Of a stretch of 64,000 bases of DNA, positions 25,961 through 37,374 are shown piece by piece; the stretch's first letter is position 1, and each line of letters starts with the position of its first letter. A program made the translations under genes and the position numbers. The stretch lies in contig JARZZO010000002.1 of NCBI GenBank assembly GCA_030544215.1, positions 80,235,150-80,299,149 of the forward strand, written 5' to 3'. The DNA is from Zantedeschia hybrid cultivar (lineage: Eukaryota; Streptophyta; Magnoliopsida; Alismatales; Araceae). The notes beneath the pieces were generated by a model. That model was not told where the DNA came from, did no database searches, and saw nothing but the letters and a program-made list of their open reading frames with translations.

Positions 25961-26134
25961 GCAAATCGTCTAAGTCCCTCTTTGGACGGGACTCGGTCGG
26001 TACAGAGAAAAGGATGAAGGCGAATTTTGCAATCACAGGACACATAGGTGGGACGGGTTTTCGTCCTGTTCCACCTCCCCCCCCCTCTTCTGTATTGACC
26101 GAGTCCCGTCCAAAGAGGGACGTAGACGATCTGC
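25961..26134. mobile_element. Short MITE with about 46-bp inverted repeats
   Basis: The left arm (25961-26006) and the reversed right arm (26089-26134) are nearly identical: both contain GCAxATCGTCTA, GTCCCTCTTTGGACGGGACT and CGGTC. Only about 80 bp separate them. It carries no coding sequence. The family looks the same as 21124-21337. Confidence 0.75.
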
Positions 26135-29100
26135 GTTCTTTATTTTGTTATGGTAAGTGTCACATCTCCCTATGATAAGGACAATTCCGGGTCACAAAGG
26201 CTCATGCCATTGTACGATTTGGGGAATATCCTATTATATATAATTCTTTATGACAGCGACTTCTTACAACTTAATTCAGCTTTGTGAATTGTGGAATATG
26301 ATATTGTGGGTCTCATATTTGGTAAACGTCCCGTACATATGATGGAAGATCTTATTTGCTTTTCTATTTTCTCTTATCTTATTTTAAGCGCAAAGCAAAA
26401 ATATTTCTCCAAGTTAAGAAGATATTGTGCAATTGTTGATGCATTTTAATAGATTTTCTGGCCAGTTCTCGAAAGATTTGATGGCATCTTTATCATTTCA
26501 CATGTTATCTTATACTTTTTATGTTTTTATTTTAACTAAACAACAAAAATACTCTCCAATATGTGAGAAAATATTGATGAGTCCATCAAAAAAAATCCAA
26601 AGATCATGTTTGATAATGCTGACAAGGAGGATGCGAATGGTTTGATTAGGTGTGGATCCAAGGTGGGTCCACGACCATATATCCTTATCTACTATATTAT
26701 CAATTTAGAAGGACTATTGTTACTGACCTATGAACTACTAATGGTTGGATAATATTCAGTTAAAAGAAATTTGTATCCATTATCTTATCTGTTATACATA
26801 TCTATTTTTTAAAAAATACTCATTATTCGACCTAAAAGTTAACAATAAGTAGAATAATTGAATTATCAGTTACTATTTGCATCCTTACTGATGAGAATCA
26901 AGAAGTGATCGACTCCCCAATCACAGGGCTGCAAAAGTGGCGTGTGAATTGATTTATCCATCTCATTCCACGTCACTAGTCGGTCGAATAATCGGATTCT
27001 CAATATGCCACATGCATTCAATTGTAAGAAATTTGTATACCTACCTATCTGTGATATATCGATTTAAAAAGATTATCCATTAATTTACCTGTAAATTAAT
27101 AATAATGGTTGGAATAATTGAAATTTGCACCCAGAATCAAGAAGTGATTAGCTCCCCAATCACAGGACTTGGAAGGGCAGCGTGTGAGTTTGATTGTCCA
27201 ATCAAACAGAGGGGCCTGCCCTTGCATAACCAGCGGTCAACTATTACGTGTCTGCCTTGCTCCAGAAAAGGTGACGCACATCATTTCGCGATATATCGTG
27301 ATATAATCGCGGGCTCTTTCCATAAATGAGCCACGGCAAGAATGCCGACAGCACTCCACCACGTGCCCCTCGCTTTCTCGCTCCTTTCTGTCACCGTACA
27401 ATAATTTAATTAAAATATTCGGAAGGCTTCAGCCCCCTTAGATCGTGATCGGACGCATCAGAACGATCCACGTCACGCACTAGCTCTCGCACCCTCCCGA
27501 GGCGCCGTGCGTGCCACCTGAAATGCCCACAGAATCTGACAATATTTATAGGTCGTGCCATCCCTATGCCGAGATGACGACGGTGGGATTCGGTTTTCCC
27601 TTTTGCTTCGAGTCCGGCGGAATAATTTCACTGACCAAAAAAATCGAATTAGGTGACGAAAATTTACAGTCAAATATACCATAAAAGATTTTAATCGACG
27701 AACGGGACCTAATAGTCTTGTTAGTTGATGTCATCGATGCCAATTTAATGAAGCCCTGGCCTCTTCTTGGTCAATTAATGTCGGCGGCCGAGGGCGACAC
27801 ACGCAGAAGCGTAGTTCACCTCCTTCTAATCAAATTATAACTTTTAGCGATTAAATCGGATATTTAATTTCATAACTTAATTTAATCATCCTAGAAAAAA
27901 AAGATAAAAACAACGAAGAATAGATTTCTTGATAATTGAACTCGAAAAAACAAATTCTCGATTACTTATCATGTTTTAATCAAAATCAATTTATTGGTAA
28001 CTTTAATGTGACGCAACACAAACCCTAAAATGACAACTCAAGTTCAAAATTACAAAAGAAACCCTGCGTCAGTATAAGATAGCTCGATAAAAAAAGGGTT
28101 TTTTAGTAACTTCGATTATAAAGGGGAGTTCGGTCCGCCACCCATGAACAAATCACGCCCCTCCAAACATAGCCTGCGAGAGAACTCGGGGGGAGGATGT
28201 TTCGTATCGTCCAGTTTATCGCGAGAAGATCGCGAGATCCCAGAAGATGAGGGCACAGTCTCCGAAGCAAACGACACGCATTAAAAGGCCGATCGTGCTG
28301 TAACGATATACTTGTCCTCGGAAAAAATAAATAAACGCCAAACTCCAACATCTTTATATTAATTAATGAATTAATTGATAATATATAGAGTTATTATTTT
28401 TTTTTGTTTTTTATTTTTAAAGAGAAAAGTACTAACCTGAGGGGACCGGCTTGTCCTTTTCTGTTGCTTTCTGTCCTTGCAAGACAGTGAAACCATGTCC
28501 TTTCCTCAATTAAACATCACGTACAGTCGGGCACCCCCTCCTTACCACGTATGTTCCTGAAATTTTACATGAAAATTCCTGTTGAACGTTATTTTTATAA
28601 TTGTTTAAAAATGCTAATAAAAGGAAATGTTTAGAATTTCTTGCCAGAAATCTGACATTATCTTGAGACCACCTGCCCACCATTTTACGAAGAAATTTGT
28701 TTTGCACTCTCTCTCTCTCTACCATTAATTTTTATGCAAATTCTAATTGTTGACTACTAGGATGCAAATGGTAACCAATAGCCCGATTATTCTACCATTT
28801 CGATAGTTTATAGGTCAGTTAACAGATGATCTTTTTAAACTATTATGCGTGATAAGATAACAGATATAAATTTTTTCTAACTAAATATATATTAAATGTT
28901 ATTGTTATACTATAAATGATATTCATTTTGTAATAAATTAATATCCATAAGTCATACTGGTGCAATGATAGTACATGATATTGTGTAAGAGAGACACAGT
29001 AAGATCCCGTTAGCCCACATATTATTAGTTCATAGGACAATTACCAGATAGTATTGCTAAATCGATAATTTAATAGATACAATCATCAATCTACCGTAGA

Positions 29101-31886
29101 TATGCACCGAATTCAATTCGTTTGCATCTCTATTTACTATTGAGATATTAACATATTAATGGGTTAACACTTTATCACGTTAATACATAAATGTGTTGAC
29201 ACCTTAACGTTCGAATGTATTAAAATGATATTAAGATGCTAACATCTTAATATGTTATAGTATTGACATGTCGATGATCTATTACAATTGATTATGTGAT
29301 GCAGTCCAAGTAACGTTAAAATGGCTCAAGTGCAAGGATAAAAAGAAAAATATGAGTTTGACATCTTGTCGTTAAAACGGACATAATTTTCTGTCTGCGC
29401 GTATAAGCCCTTATTTCGGAATGGGCATTGAGAGGAGATGTGATTTACTACCTAAGAGTGCAATTAGGGGCCTCTATCTTTTCAGTATCGAATGAGGGGT
29501 TTGTGTGTAATTAATTGTGCTACTAAAAGATATTAGTGACGTAAAAAAAGATAATTATAATATTTTATTTTTGAGAAGGCATTGATGATACTATGACTTG
29601 AGATATTGTATGTAACTTTGATGAATTTCATTTACATAAAAATATTCTTTAAAAATTAATTACAATTACCTGAATACCCTCCTTAGAGGAAAAAAAAATG
29701 ACACAGATCTTTCTCAATGCTGGTCAAAGGGGAAACTTTTTCTACCTTCTTACAATTAGTCATCTTTATCGTATGATAGTGATCCAATTCTTCTTGCATC
29801 TTTATAATTCTCACCTAACCCCCTTAACCATTAATCAAAGTTAGCTGTCCATGTAGAGTTTGGAAAATGACAGGTTTGCATCACACTCGTTTGATTGATT
29901 TGAGAGGGACTGGATTAATTAAGTAGAGTGATAGAGTGATTATAGTTCAGTCAAATCACTTGATTAGTTTAAGCTAGATAAATAGCACTTACTGATGTCA
30001 TTAACATTAACCTGAGCCAGAAAGTACTGATTTGGGTGACTTGAAAGGGGGGGAAAAGATGAGCTATGGGTGGGGATAGGTGCAGTTGTCACATTAACAG
30101 TAGAAAACGCCATCCCTTCCAAGGACACTTTCGTGGCCACTTCTTGTTGTCTTTTGCCCCATCCACTTGGAAACTAACGGATAACAAATTATGATTTGGT
30201 GGATATTTTTATTTATGTTCAAAGACTGTGCCAGATATTCGGATACCACACGACATTCGGACACTCGTGTATAAATCTCTACTTCAAGATTTCAAAGTAA
30301 ATGTTAGAGATTTCTTAGAATACTTTGCATATCTTCTTAGAATATTTGTCTATATGATAACATTTGATATACTTGAGTTATATCTTTTATATTTTGAATA
30401 GATTTCTGTAATTATATTTCATTATATACATGTGAAATTACGTATTCATGTATATATATTCATATATTTTCCGTGTCCTTGTATCTTATTTTTAAGATAT
30501 TACCATATCTAACCGTGTCGATACCTGACACTCGTGTCCGCGTCTCACATATCATAGGTAATAAAGTATTCGCTTCTCTTAGCCAACTGAGATAAATACT
30601 TATTACAATGTCTATAATCATCGTCCAATTGACAAATCAGATGTATCATTTGGATAGTGTATGTCATTTAAGGCACACTACATCCCCTTGCGAGTTGATG
30701 CGATGATCACATGCCGCCCAATCTACCTAGTCTAATAGTAATTTTAGTACAATGCCCAAGGGATATTGCAAGAAGTATTTCTCAAAAACAAATAATATGG
30801 TCATATGAGATTATTGGTATCTTTTTTTTTTGAGATCTTGCATGCTCTCACTCGCAATAGTCAAAGCTAAATCAGTCATTTAATGAGAGAAAATAACTAT
30901 AATATTGACTCGTGTGCGTGTGGACATACTAAGGTTTAGAAGATAAAGTCCAAAAGATCTCATCTCTACATAATAAATATAAATTGATCACATTAACGTT
31001 TTGAGTTCTTTTCAAGATTAAACTTTTGAAAATAAGGCAAGTGTCACTTGCATGTAATATGATCATCGTTTTAAATTTTGTGAGAACGAAGATAGTGAGA
31101 AAATATCTAATAGCGACACTATAAGTTCAAATTATCTAAAAGGGGAATCATTTCTAAAGTTCATATCAGAATGAGACAAAAGTTATATTTTCTCTAGCAT
31201 ACTACTCAGAATACCCACAATAATTTTTACAAATAGATTGTTCTAATCCAAATCTATATAATATAATTTTTATAACTTTAGAAACAAAATATCTAAATGA
31301 GACCATTATTATTTTATAATTATCAAAGAGGACACTAATACTAGAAAACATTCAGAAAAATGATTCCTTTAAAATTTAAAACTTAGAAAAGGCTCCTAAA
31401 TTTTTATAATTAACAAAAGAACAAATATGTAAAAATAATAAAAAAATCGCACTGCTTTTGAATGCTATTCATTGAATGCATAGAATAAATATAAACAAAC
31501 TATTAATTATTCATAAATTAATTTTGGTGATTAGTTAATTCAAGATAATAGACTTTTACAATTAGTAACATTTATTACAATCTATTTAAAAATGATTGTG
31601 AGTATTTTAGATCGTATGTAAGAAGAAATATGACTTTTGCCCCATATAGATATAAATTTTAAGAAATATGCCAGTTTTTTATCTTTTAGATTCATATAAC
31701 TCCTATCTGGTATTTTAAAAGCTTTTGTGCCTTTTTGATAATTTTTCCTAAAAAATAGCCACCCACATACAATTTCGGTTTATTTGCAATTGTACTAATG
31801 AAGATGGATGACAATCTTGGTGACTGAACCTTTCTACTGTTTTTCTAACTAAGTGTAATCTATATTAGGTTGACGTAGGTAATAAG
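26135..31886. other. Intergenic, no gene seen; old repeats
   Basis: Gene-free AT-rich DNA. Diverged direct repeats at about 26845-26960 and 27100-27200 share AATCAAGAAGTGAT and CTCCCCAATCACAGG. A possible MITE spans about 28761-29128 (GGATGCAAATGG on the left, TTTGCATCTC on the right); a related GGATGCAAATGGTAACC-like segment occurs again near 33118. Near 30230-30545 CACGACATTCGGACAC and CGACACTCGTGTCCG motifs suggest another old insert. Open frames at 27473-27682 and 28103-28351 show no known domain. Confidence 0.45.
26845..27200 (+). repeat. Diverged direct repeat pair
   Basis: Two segments of about 100 bp, 245 bp apart, share GAATAATTGAA, TTTGCA, AGAATCAAGAAGTGAT, CTCCCCAATCACAGG and GCGTGTGA. 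They are probably products of one duplicated insert; no function is evident. Confidence 0.6.
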
Positions 31887-32208
31887 TATTCACGTTATTA
31901 GGTCATCCAATTCAAAACCTTTAAGCATTGAACGGAGTAGTGACCATCTATTAAATATATTTTATTTTTATCATTTTTTAATGTGAAAATTATTCTAACA
32001 CATCTCCTTACGAACATACATGTTAATTTTAGGCTCTGTCGCTTGAACAATAAAATACATGGTCCGATTCGCAACCATAAGTTCTGATACGATATTGAAA
32101 TTATTATGTCATATTCTAACTCAAAACTGCAAGATATGAAGTAGATTAGACACCATTTATTAAATATATCTTATTTTATCTCTTTTTTGGCATGGAATAA
32201 TTCTAACA
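31887..32208 (-). mobile_element. TRIM (terminal-repeat retrotransposon in miniature)
   Basis: Two LTR-like direct repeats, 31887-32000 and 32093-32208, both end TTCTAACA on the plus strand, so on the minus strand they start TGTTAGAATTA, a typical LTR start. On the minus strand the right copy is followed after two bases by a GTATCAGAAC segment (32081-32090 on plus), close to the TGGTATCAGAGC primer-binding site for initiator Met-tRNA. A purine-rich AAGGAGATG precedes the left copy. The flanks ATAAG (31882-31886) and ATAAC (32209-32213) look like a 5-bp target copy with one mismatch. Total 322 bp, no coding capacity, dependent on other elements. Confidence 0.75.
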
Positions 32209-33337
32209 ATAACCAGACTTATACATATCTTTTCCGATGTAATCATCAATTGGGGTCACTAATCCAAACTCATGATCGACACGACTGTTCCCTAATTAAT
32301 CCATCTACTTTCGTCATAAATCGTTGTGAAAGCATAGTTTCTTAAGCCGAGATGATGGTGTACTGTGTGGATCCACCCACATGATTGGCAAATGGTCCAA
32401 CAAGAGAAAAGAAGATAGCGTAATGCACTCGGCCAATGAGAAAAACATCACAACTTCTACGACAAGTTGCACCGCCGTAGAACCCGTTATGCGCGCAAGT
32501 GTAGTCAACCCGTGGATTGTTCGCCCATCTAAGTAGAATGGTCGCCTCTTTGGCGATCTTTTGTCAACTGTACTTCTCCGTCACTTACTTGGCAGTCATG
32601 TTGCATCGAGTACAGCAAATCAAAAAAATCTTAAGACTTTCGGCCGACTTGTTCCCAACTCCTTGAATTAGAAACTAAGTCTCAAAAACGACTGGACTAC
32701 ATTGAAAGAAAAAACTTCTACCACAAGTCAGTGATATTTGATGAATTATATAAAGTTATGATATCTTTATCAATGGGACAAGCTATATAATATGATGGGC
32801 CATGCCACAACAATACAACGTGAGGAATCCTATTCAGTTCATGGGAGAGGTAGGGGTAGAGTCGACTGCGACGCGTCTAAACACGTCTTAGTGGGCACTT
32901 TGTTAGCGACCAATGTGGCTCGACCAGGGTCGCTATTCGAACCACATGGACGGCCATCCATACTCACCGACTTCGACCTTGACAGCCACATATTCTTCTT
33001 AGAGAAATACTTGCTGCATCTCAGGGCATTGGGCACAGTTCTTTTCTAAAACGAGTACTAAATTGGAGTGGTCCCTTAGCTCTAAAAAAGAAATTATATC
33101 CCGAACCGAACATTAAGGATGCAAATGGTAACCCATAGCCTGATTATCCGACCGTTCTTTAGTTTATCTAGGCTTAGATATTAAAACCCCCTTTGGCAGG
33201 TGGAATATTTATTGGAGACTGAATTATTTCCTAAAAGAATAAAATAATTTAGTGATTTCTATTCAAGATCATATCTTGAGTAGAATAAAAGGAAAAAAAA
33301 GTGATACCCTCATGTTATATTTTGTTCTTAGGGCATG
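32209..33337. other. Intergenic, no gene seen
   Basis: Open frame 32792-33049 has no domain I recognise and no codon support beyond being open. A GGATGCAAATGGTAACCCAT segment near 33118 repeats sequence seen near 28761. No gene. Confidence 0.45.
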
Positions 33338-33626
33338 TTCGACAAAACTTCCACTTGAAAGTTACTTTTAGTTTTCACTTTTTACCTAGAGTAAGTCGAG
33401 GGAGAAAGGTTATAATTAATTTTGATCTGTTACAAAAGTTAACTCTTTCATAACAACCTCACTTTTTCTCTAATTTTAGAAGCTCATCTCTTGTAGCTTT
33501 TGGTTGGAAGCCAAAACACAAGAAAAATATCACATAAATAACTTTCAAGATTCAATGACTTCCATAAAAAATAACTAAATGAAAATGCAAAAATATTTTC
33601 AAATGAAAGCTACGCCAAACACGGCC
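33338..33626. mobile_element. Candidate MITE with GGGCATGTTCGAC/GCCAAACACGGCC ends
   Basis: The ends are imperfect inverted repeats of the GGCCGTGTTTGG type that is common in plant DNA-transposon MITEs; the inside mirrors itself around CTTTCA/TGAAAG. The flanks TTA and TTC would fit a Harbinger-like 3-bp target site with one change. Moderately supported. Confidence 0.4.
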
Positions 33627-34740
33627 TTCATCTCACTATCTTTTGCCAAAATAGAAAGTTGACCTTACACCTATCCCATTGCCAAACAGGAGTCAAAGAA
33701 TTGGAGACAAGTGGGAATAAAAGGAGATAAGAAGGGGTAAGTCTATCCCCTCTTGACCCTACTTTTGAGAGTTAAAGCTAGGTGGCGTTGTTATAAAAGG
33801 TAACACGCCTTACCACCCATTTATTTTCCCTTTTCTTATTTTTTATTGCAAACATACCCTTGCTCATAGATGAGAATGACTTATGTCAAATTAAATCGAC
33901 CTAAAATTATTCCAATGCCAGTTAAGAACTAATTAAGATAGATTATAAACAGTGACGTCCAAAAGTATAGATTTCAAAGAGTGACATATAGAAGTCTTCT
34001 TTTTTATTTGAAATTTTTTCAAATCAGTCCCTACAATTTTTTTAAATTTTATATATGTCTTTTACTTCTTAGAATTTTTAAATATATCTCTATAATTCTC
34101 CTTTGTTCTAAGATATAGGTCTACGGTAAGTGGCCATTCGAAAGATAGATGACGGAAGAAAATATTGTTGTTTGAGTGACATCTAGAAGTTTTCTTTTTT
34201 ACTTTTACCACTTTTTATTATCCTCCATCATATGGCTGGGACCATCGGATCAAGCTTTGCTCCTGTTACGGGTGCAAATCATGTGTTGGCCACTTGTCGT
34301 GACATCACAGCCGTCATCTGCATGGGTCTACCGATTACGGCCGGGAATGCGACGTGACCGAAGGGGGCGCACCGCAAGTGGCACTGTGATTTGGTTAGCC
34401 GACGGCCATGATTGGTCCAAGAATCCGGACATTTAATGGGATAATTATTCCTCAGCAGTAGTAGTAGTACCACGAAGCTGGTGAAGTACCTGCAAATATG
34501 AGTAAAAGGATCCATTTAACTAAAAATCCGCTAAGGAAAAGGTCCTTTAGGTGCGCATCTTTCGGTCATTAATGATCTATAAACAGCTCTCAAATCTTCT
34601 AAGTGGAGAAAGGAAACAAGGCTCATAATAACTCAATTCAGTATCTCATAAAAGGATAGAGATTGGGAAAGTCAAGACTGCATTGATAACTCCATGGACA
34701 TGTGTCTAGGAGGATATAGCTGTCCTATCAACAAAAGTGG
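33627..34740. other. Intergenic, no gene seen
   Basis: AT-rich DNA. Open frame 34176-34436 has no recognisable domain. A diverged duplicated phrase (AGTGACATATAGAAGTCTTC near 33980 and AGTGACATCTAGAAGTTTTC near 34175) is the only structure noted. Confidence 0.4.
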
Positions 34741-34924
34741 ATTGAGATGAGATTCTTTTGATCTCAGTTTTTTTTAGATTCGAGTGTGCCTTCACTCACA
34801 CATAATATGAGCAAATTAATTATTTTTTAAAAGAAATAGATGCGATATTAGATTCATCCCTGATCGACGTTAGTGCATATGTATTATGGTCTAAAGAACG
34901 AGATCTAAAGGATCTCATCTCATT
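34741..34924. mobile_element. Short MITE with ATTGAGATGAGAT ends
   Basis: The left end ATTGAGATGAGATTCTTTTG and the reversed right end AATGAGATGAGATCCTTTAG match closely over 25 bases. The total is 184 bp and non-coding. A diverged relative may lie at 30830-30970. Confidence 0.65.
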
Positions 34925-35427
34925 AAGATCCTTTAAGGCAGTGTTTTGATATGTTGCAAAATGTCATATTTTTCAGTTCAAAAAATGGGTTCAAATTTTC
35001 TTGAGCTTTGATGTGCAATGACACCACACTCCGAATTGAAATTAGAAGAAAGTGAACATCATGATAATTGACTGTATTTTCAAGTATTTATTATATAAAA
35101 AACTTAAAAATATTAAGAAATTAATATTTTATAATATTTTACAGCACATTAAATCACTACCAAATTTCACTAGAGGATGTTGCAGCTTGATGGATTATCT
35201 TGTGATAGTGAGATCCTCCCATACTACACCACAACCATTAGAGAACCGACACGACCATCACATCAGTACATCTCATCAAAAGTAGATCATCTATGTCTCA
35301 TGTTCGTTCAGATTTACAATAACCTTAATCTAAACTCATCTTTCCCCTTGCCAAGAAATATTTTTTCTCACCAAAAAAAAAAAAATCTCCCACGTGACCA
35401 ATGGCAGATTTAGCATTCATCTAATGG

Positions 35428-35575
35428 GATCTTGAGATCTCACTAGATTTTGTCAAATTTAGTGATCCAACTCAAGACACTCTAGTTCAAGACCTCAGTG
35501 ACCCAGCTTAAGATCTCATTGGCCCAACTCAATATCTCATATAATCTAGTTCAAGATCTCACTGACCCAATTATA
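35428..35575 (+). repeat. Degenerate tandem repeat, about 33-bp units
   Basis: Repeated phrases AGTTCAAGATCTCACTGACCCA, with variants, occur about four times in a row. The array is diverged and non-coding. Confidence 0.6.
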
Positions 35576-36270
35576 TTTATGACTTAATTTTTGACTGGAC
35601 AAAATTTCTGAATCCGACACCACTCGTGACACCGACGTAAATTAGTACTGACCTTACCACATGAAGATAAGAATGAAGATAAGAGCGTGACATTCTCCCA
35701 TCAGGTCCAACGCATGCGAGCAAAGAATATAGACCAGTAAAATTTAAGACGGCAGCCACGTGGTGCGTCAGTGGTCCTCCTGCTTCGGCCACGTGTCTGG
35801 TCCTGCGCGGAACACCAGATTGAGTGGAGGGCGGGGCACAAGGAGGAGCTGCTGTCAGAATTCGGCCGTACGCTTTTTATTCCTGTCGATACAAAATTGG
35901 AAAGAAGACAGAGCCATCTTTCAGATACGCCATTGTGCTTATTGAACAGGGAAAGCCGATATGATAAGTACGTGCGCCTATCGTCCCCTTCTGCATGACA
36001 GCTAATGCGCACAACACGGCGATTTCTTTCCCCAGAAGAGGAGAAAACGCGGCGAGAAATACCACTTTTTATTGAAATACGAAATTATGGGTTAAGAACC
36101 GGGCGTGGAAAGTTGGTTGGGGGAGGAGTAAATGGGTACGAGGATGGGATGAGGAGGGGCAGAACAGTAATTAAAGGCGGAGCGGCGGGGACAGGGAAGT
36201 AATAACGACCCGACCCGAGGGGCGGGTGTTTGAAGTACTTCGAGGCGACCTAATCGGTGGAGCGGAGAAG
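35576..36270. other. Distal upstream region of the TPR gene
   Basis: Contains several overlapping open frames on both strands without known domains. GC content rises toward the TPR promoter. No gene is supported. Confidence 0.45.
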
Positions 36271-36274
36271 CGGC

Positions 36275-36363
36275 TATAAAAGCGATAGAGAGAGAAAAGA
36301 TAGAGAGAGAAAGCGAAGTTAGAGAGAGAAAGAGGAGAGAGAAGGAGGGTGGGGGCTATAAAA
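36275..36363 (+). promoter_or_regulatory. Two tandem TATA boxes of the TPR gene
   Basis: Two identical GGCTATAAAAG-type boxes, TATAAAA at 36275-36281 and at 36357-36363, are 82 bases apart. Each is followed by a GA-rich leader. Either could place a start site about 30 bases downstream. The leader to the ATG at 37375 would be about 1 kb of genomic sequence and probably includes an intron, which I could not define. The arrangement looks like a promoter-segment duplication. Confidence 0.65.
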
Positions 36364-36424
36364 GGAGGGAGCAAAGGTAAAAAGAGGAAGAGAGAGAAGG
36401 CGAAGTAGAGAGAGAGAGAGAGGA
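36286..36424 (+). repeat. GA-rich tracts in the TPR leader
   Basis: Interrupted GA/GAA repeats between and after the two TATA boxes. Such tracts are typical binding sites of BBR/BPC factors in plants. The ARF and SKP1-like genes of this window also have GA-rich leaders. Confidence 0.75.
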
Positions 36425-37374
36425 GTACGGCGGCTTCAGCAGGAGCAGCAGCACGGGGCGCGGGGGGAAAGGAGGAGGAGGGGTTGCAGAGGGGGAGAAA
36501 GCTGGAAGAGGAGAAGAGGAAGGGGAGGAGGGGTTTCCATCTCGTTTGGTTCGTTCCTGCCTGATTTCGCCGCTTTTTTCCACATTTTCCTATTTTTTTC
36601 GGATTTTTTCCGCCATTTTTTGAGCTGCTCCAGATCGAGAGCTTGCAGCCGCGGGGAGGAGCGCTGCGTATTCGGAGCCTAGCGGTGGTTTTTTTTTTTT
36701 TTGGGTGTGTTTCTGGTGTTGGTGTTTGATGCTATCGGCTTTTTTGCGGGGTTTTCTTCTCGGGTTTGGTCTTTGGACGGATCTCGATGCTGCTGCGTGC
36801 TGGGGGGTGGGGTTTGATCTGCTGAGATTTTTTTTTTCTTTTTTGGGTTTCTGATGCAGGAAGAGCGGGGATAGGTGGGGTTTGGTTCTGTGCTCGTCGT
36901 TGTTCTTCACTGAGGAGGTGGTTCCGGGTGGAGGTTTGTGCCATTTCTGGTGGGATCTCCCTCTGCTCCCTCCTGCGAGAAGATCTGGTCTCTGGGACGT
37001 GGGCGGGGTCGGCTTCTGCGTGTTTATTGTGTGGATTAGGGATTTCTGGTGTTGTATCCGCGATCCTGTGGCTTTTCTGAGAGATTGCTGCCGGTTCCTG
37101 TGCATTTCTATTGTTGTTCCTTTCTGTAATCCGTGGGAACAGACCGTTAGGAGCAGCAGGTGAGGCTTTCTTCACCTGAGGTGTTTGTTATCTGAAGAGT
37201 AGGAGGAGGAGGAAGAAGAAGAGGAAGGCGGTTGCCCCCCTTTTATAACTTCACTTGGCGACGGAGCTCTGCTGTGCACTTGTAGTGCGGTGTCCGCTCG
37301 CGTTTTATTCTCCTTTCTCTCCTTTTGGTAAAAATCAAATCTTTGCGCTGGAGAGGTTAGAGATTCCGGGTAAT

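Noticed and set aside
36882..37163. Plus-strand 93-aa frame upstream of TPR as a separate gene or uORF
   Set aside because: It lies in the leader or a leader intron; without transcript data I cannot say it is in the mRNA, and it resembles no protein.
36590..37175. Minus-strand open frames of 147 and 171 aa, Lys/Pro/Gln-rich
   Set aside because: They oppose the GT- and T-rich TPR leader; composition is that of a low-complexity antisense frame and no domain is visible.
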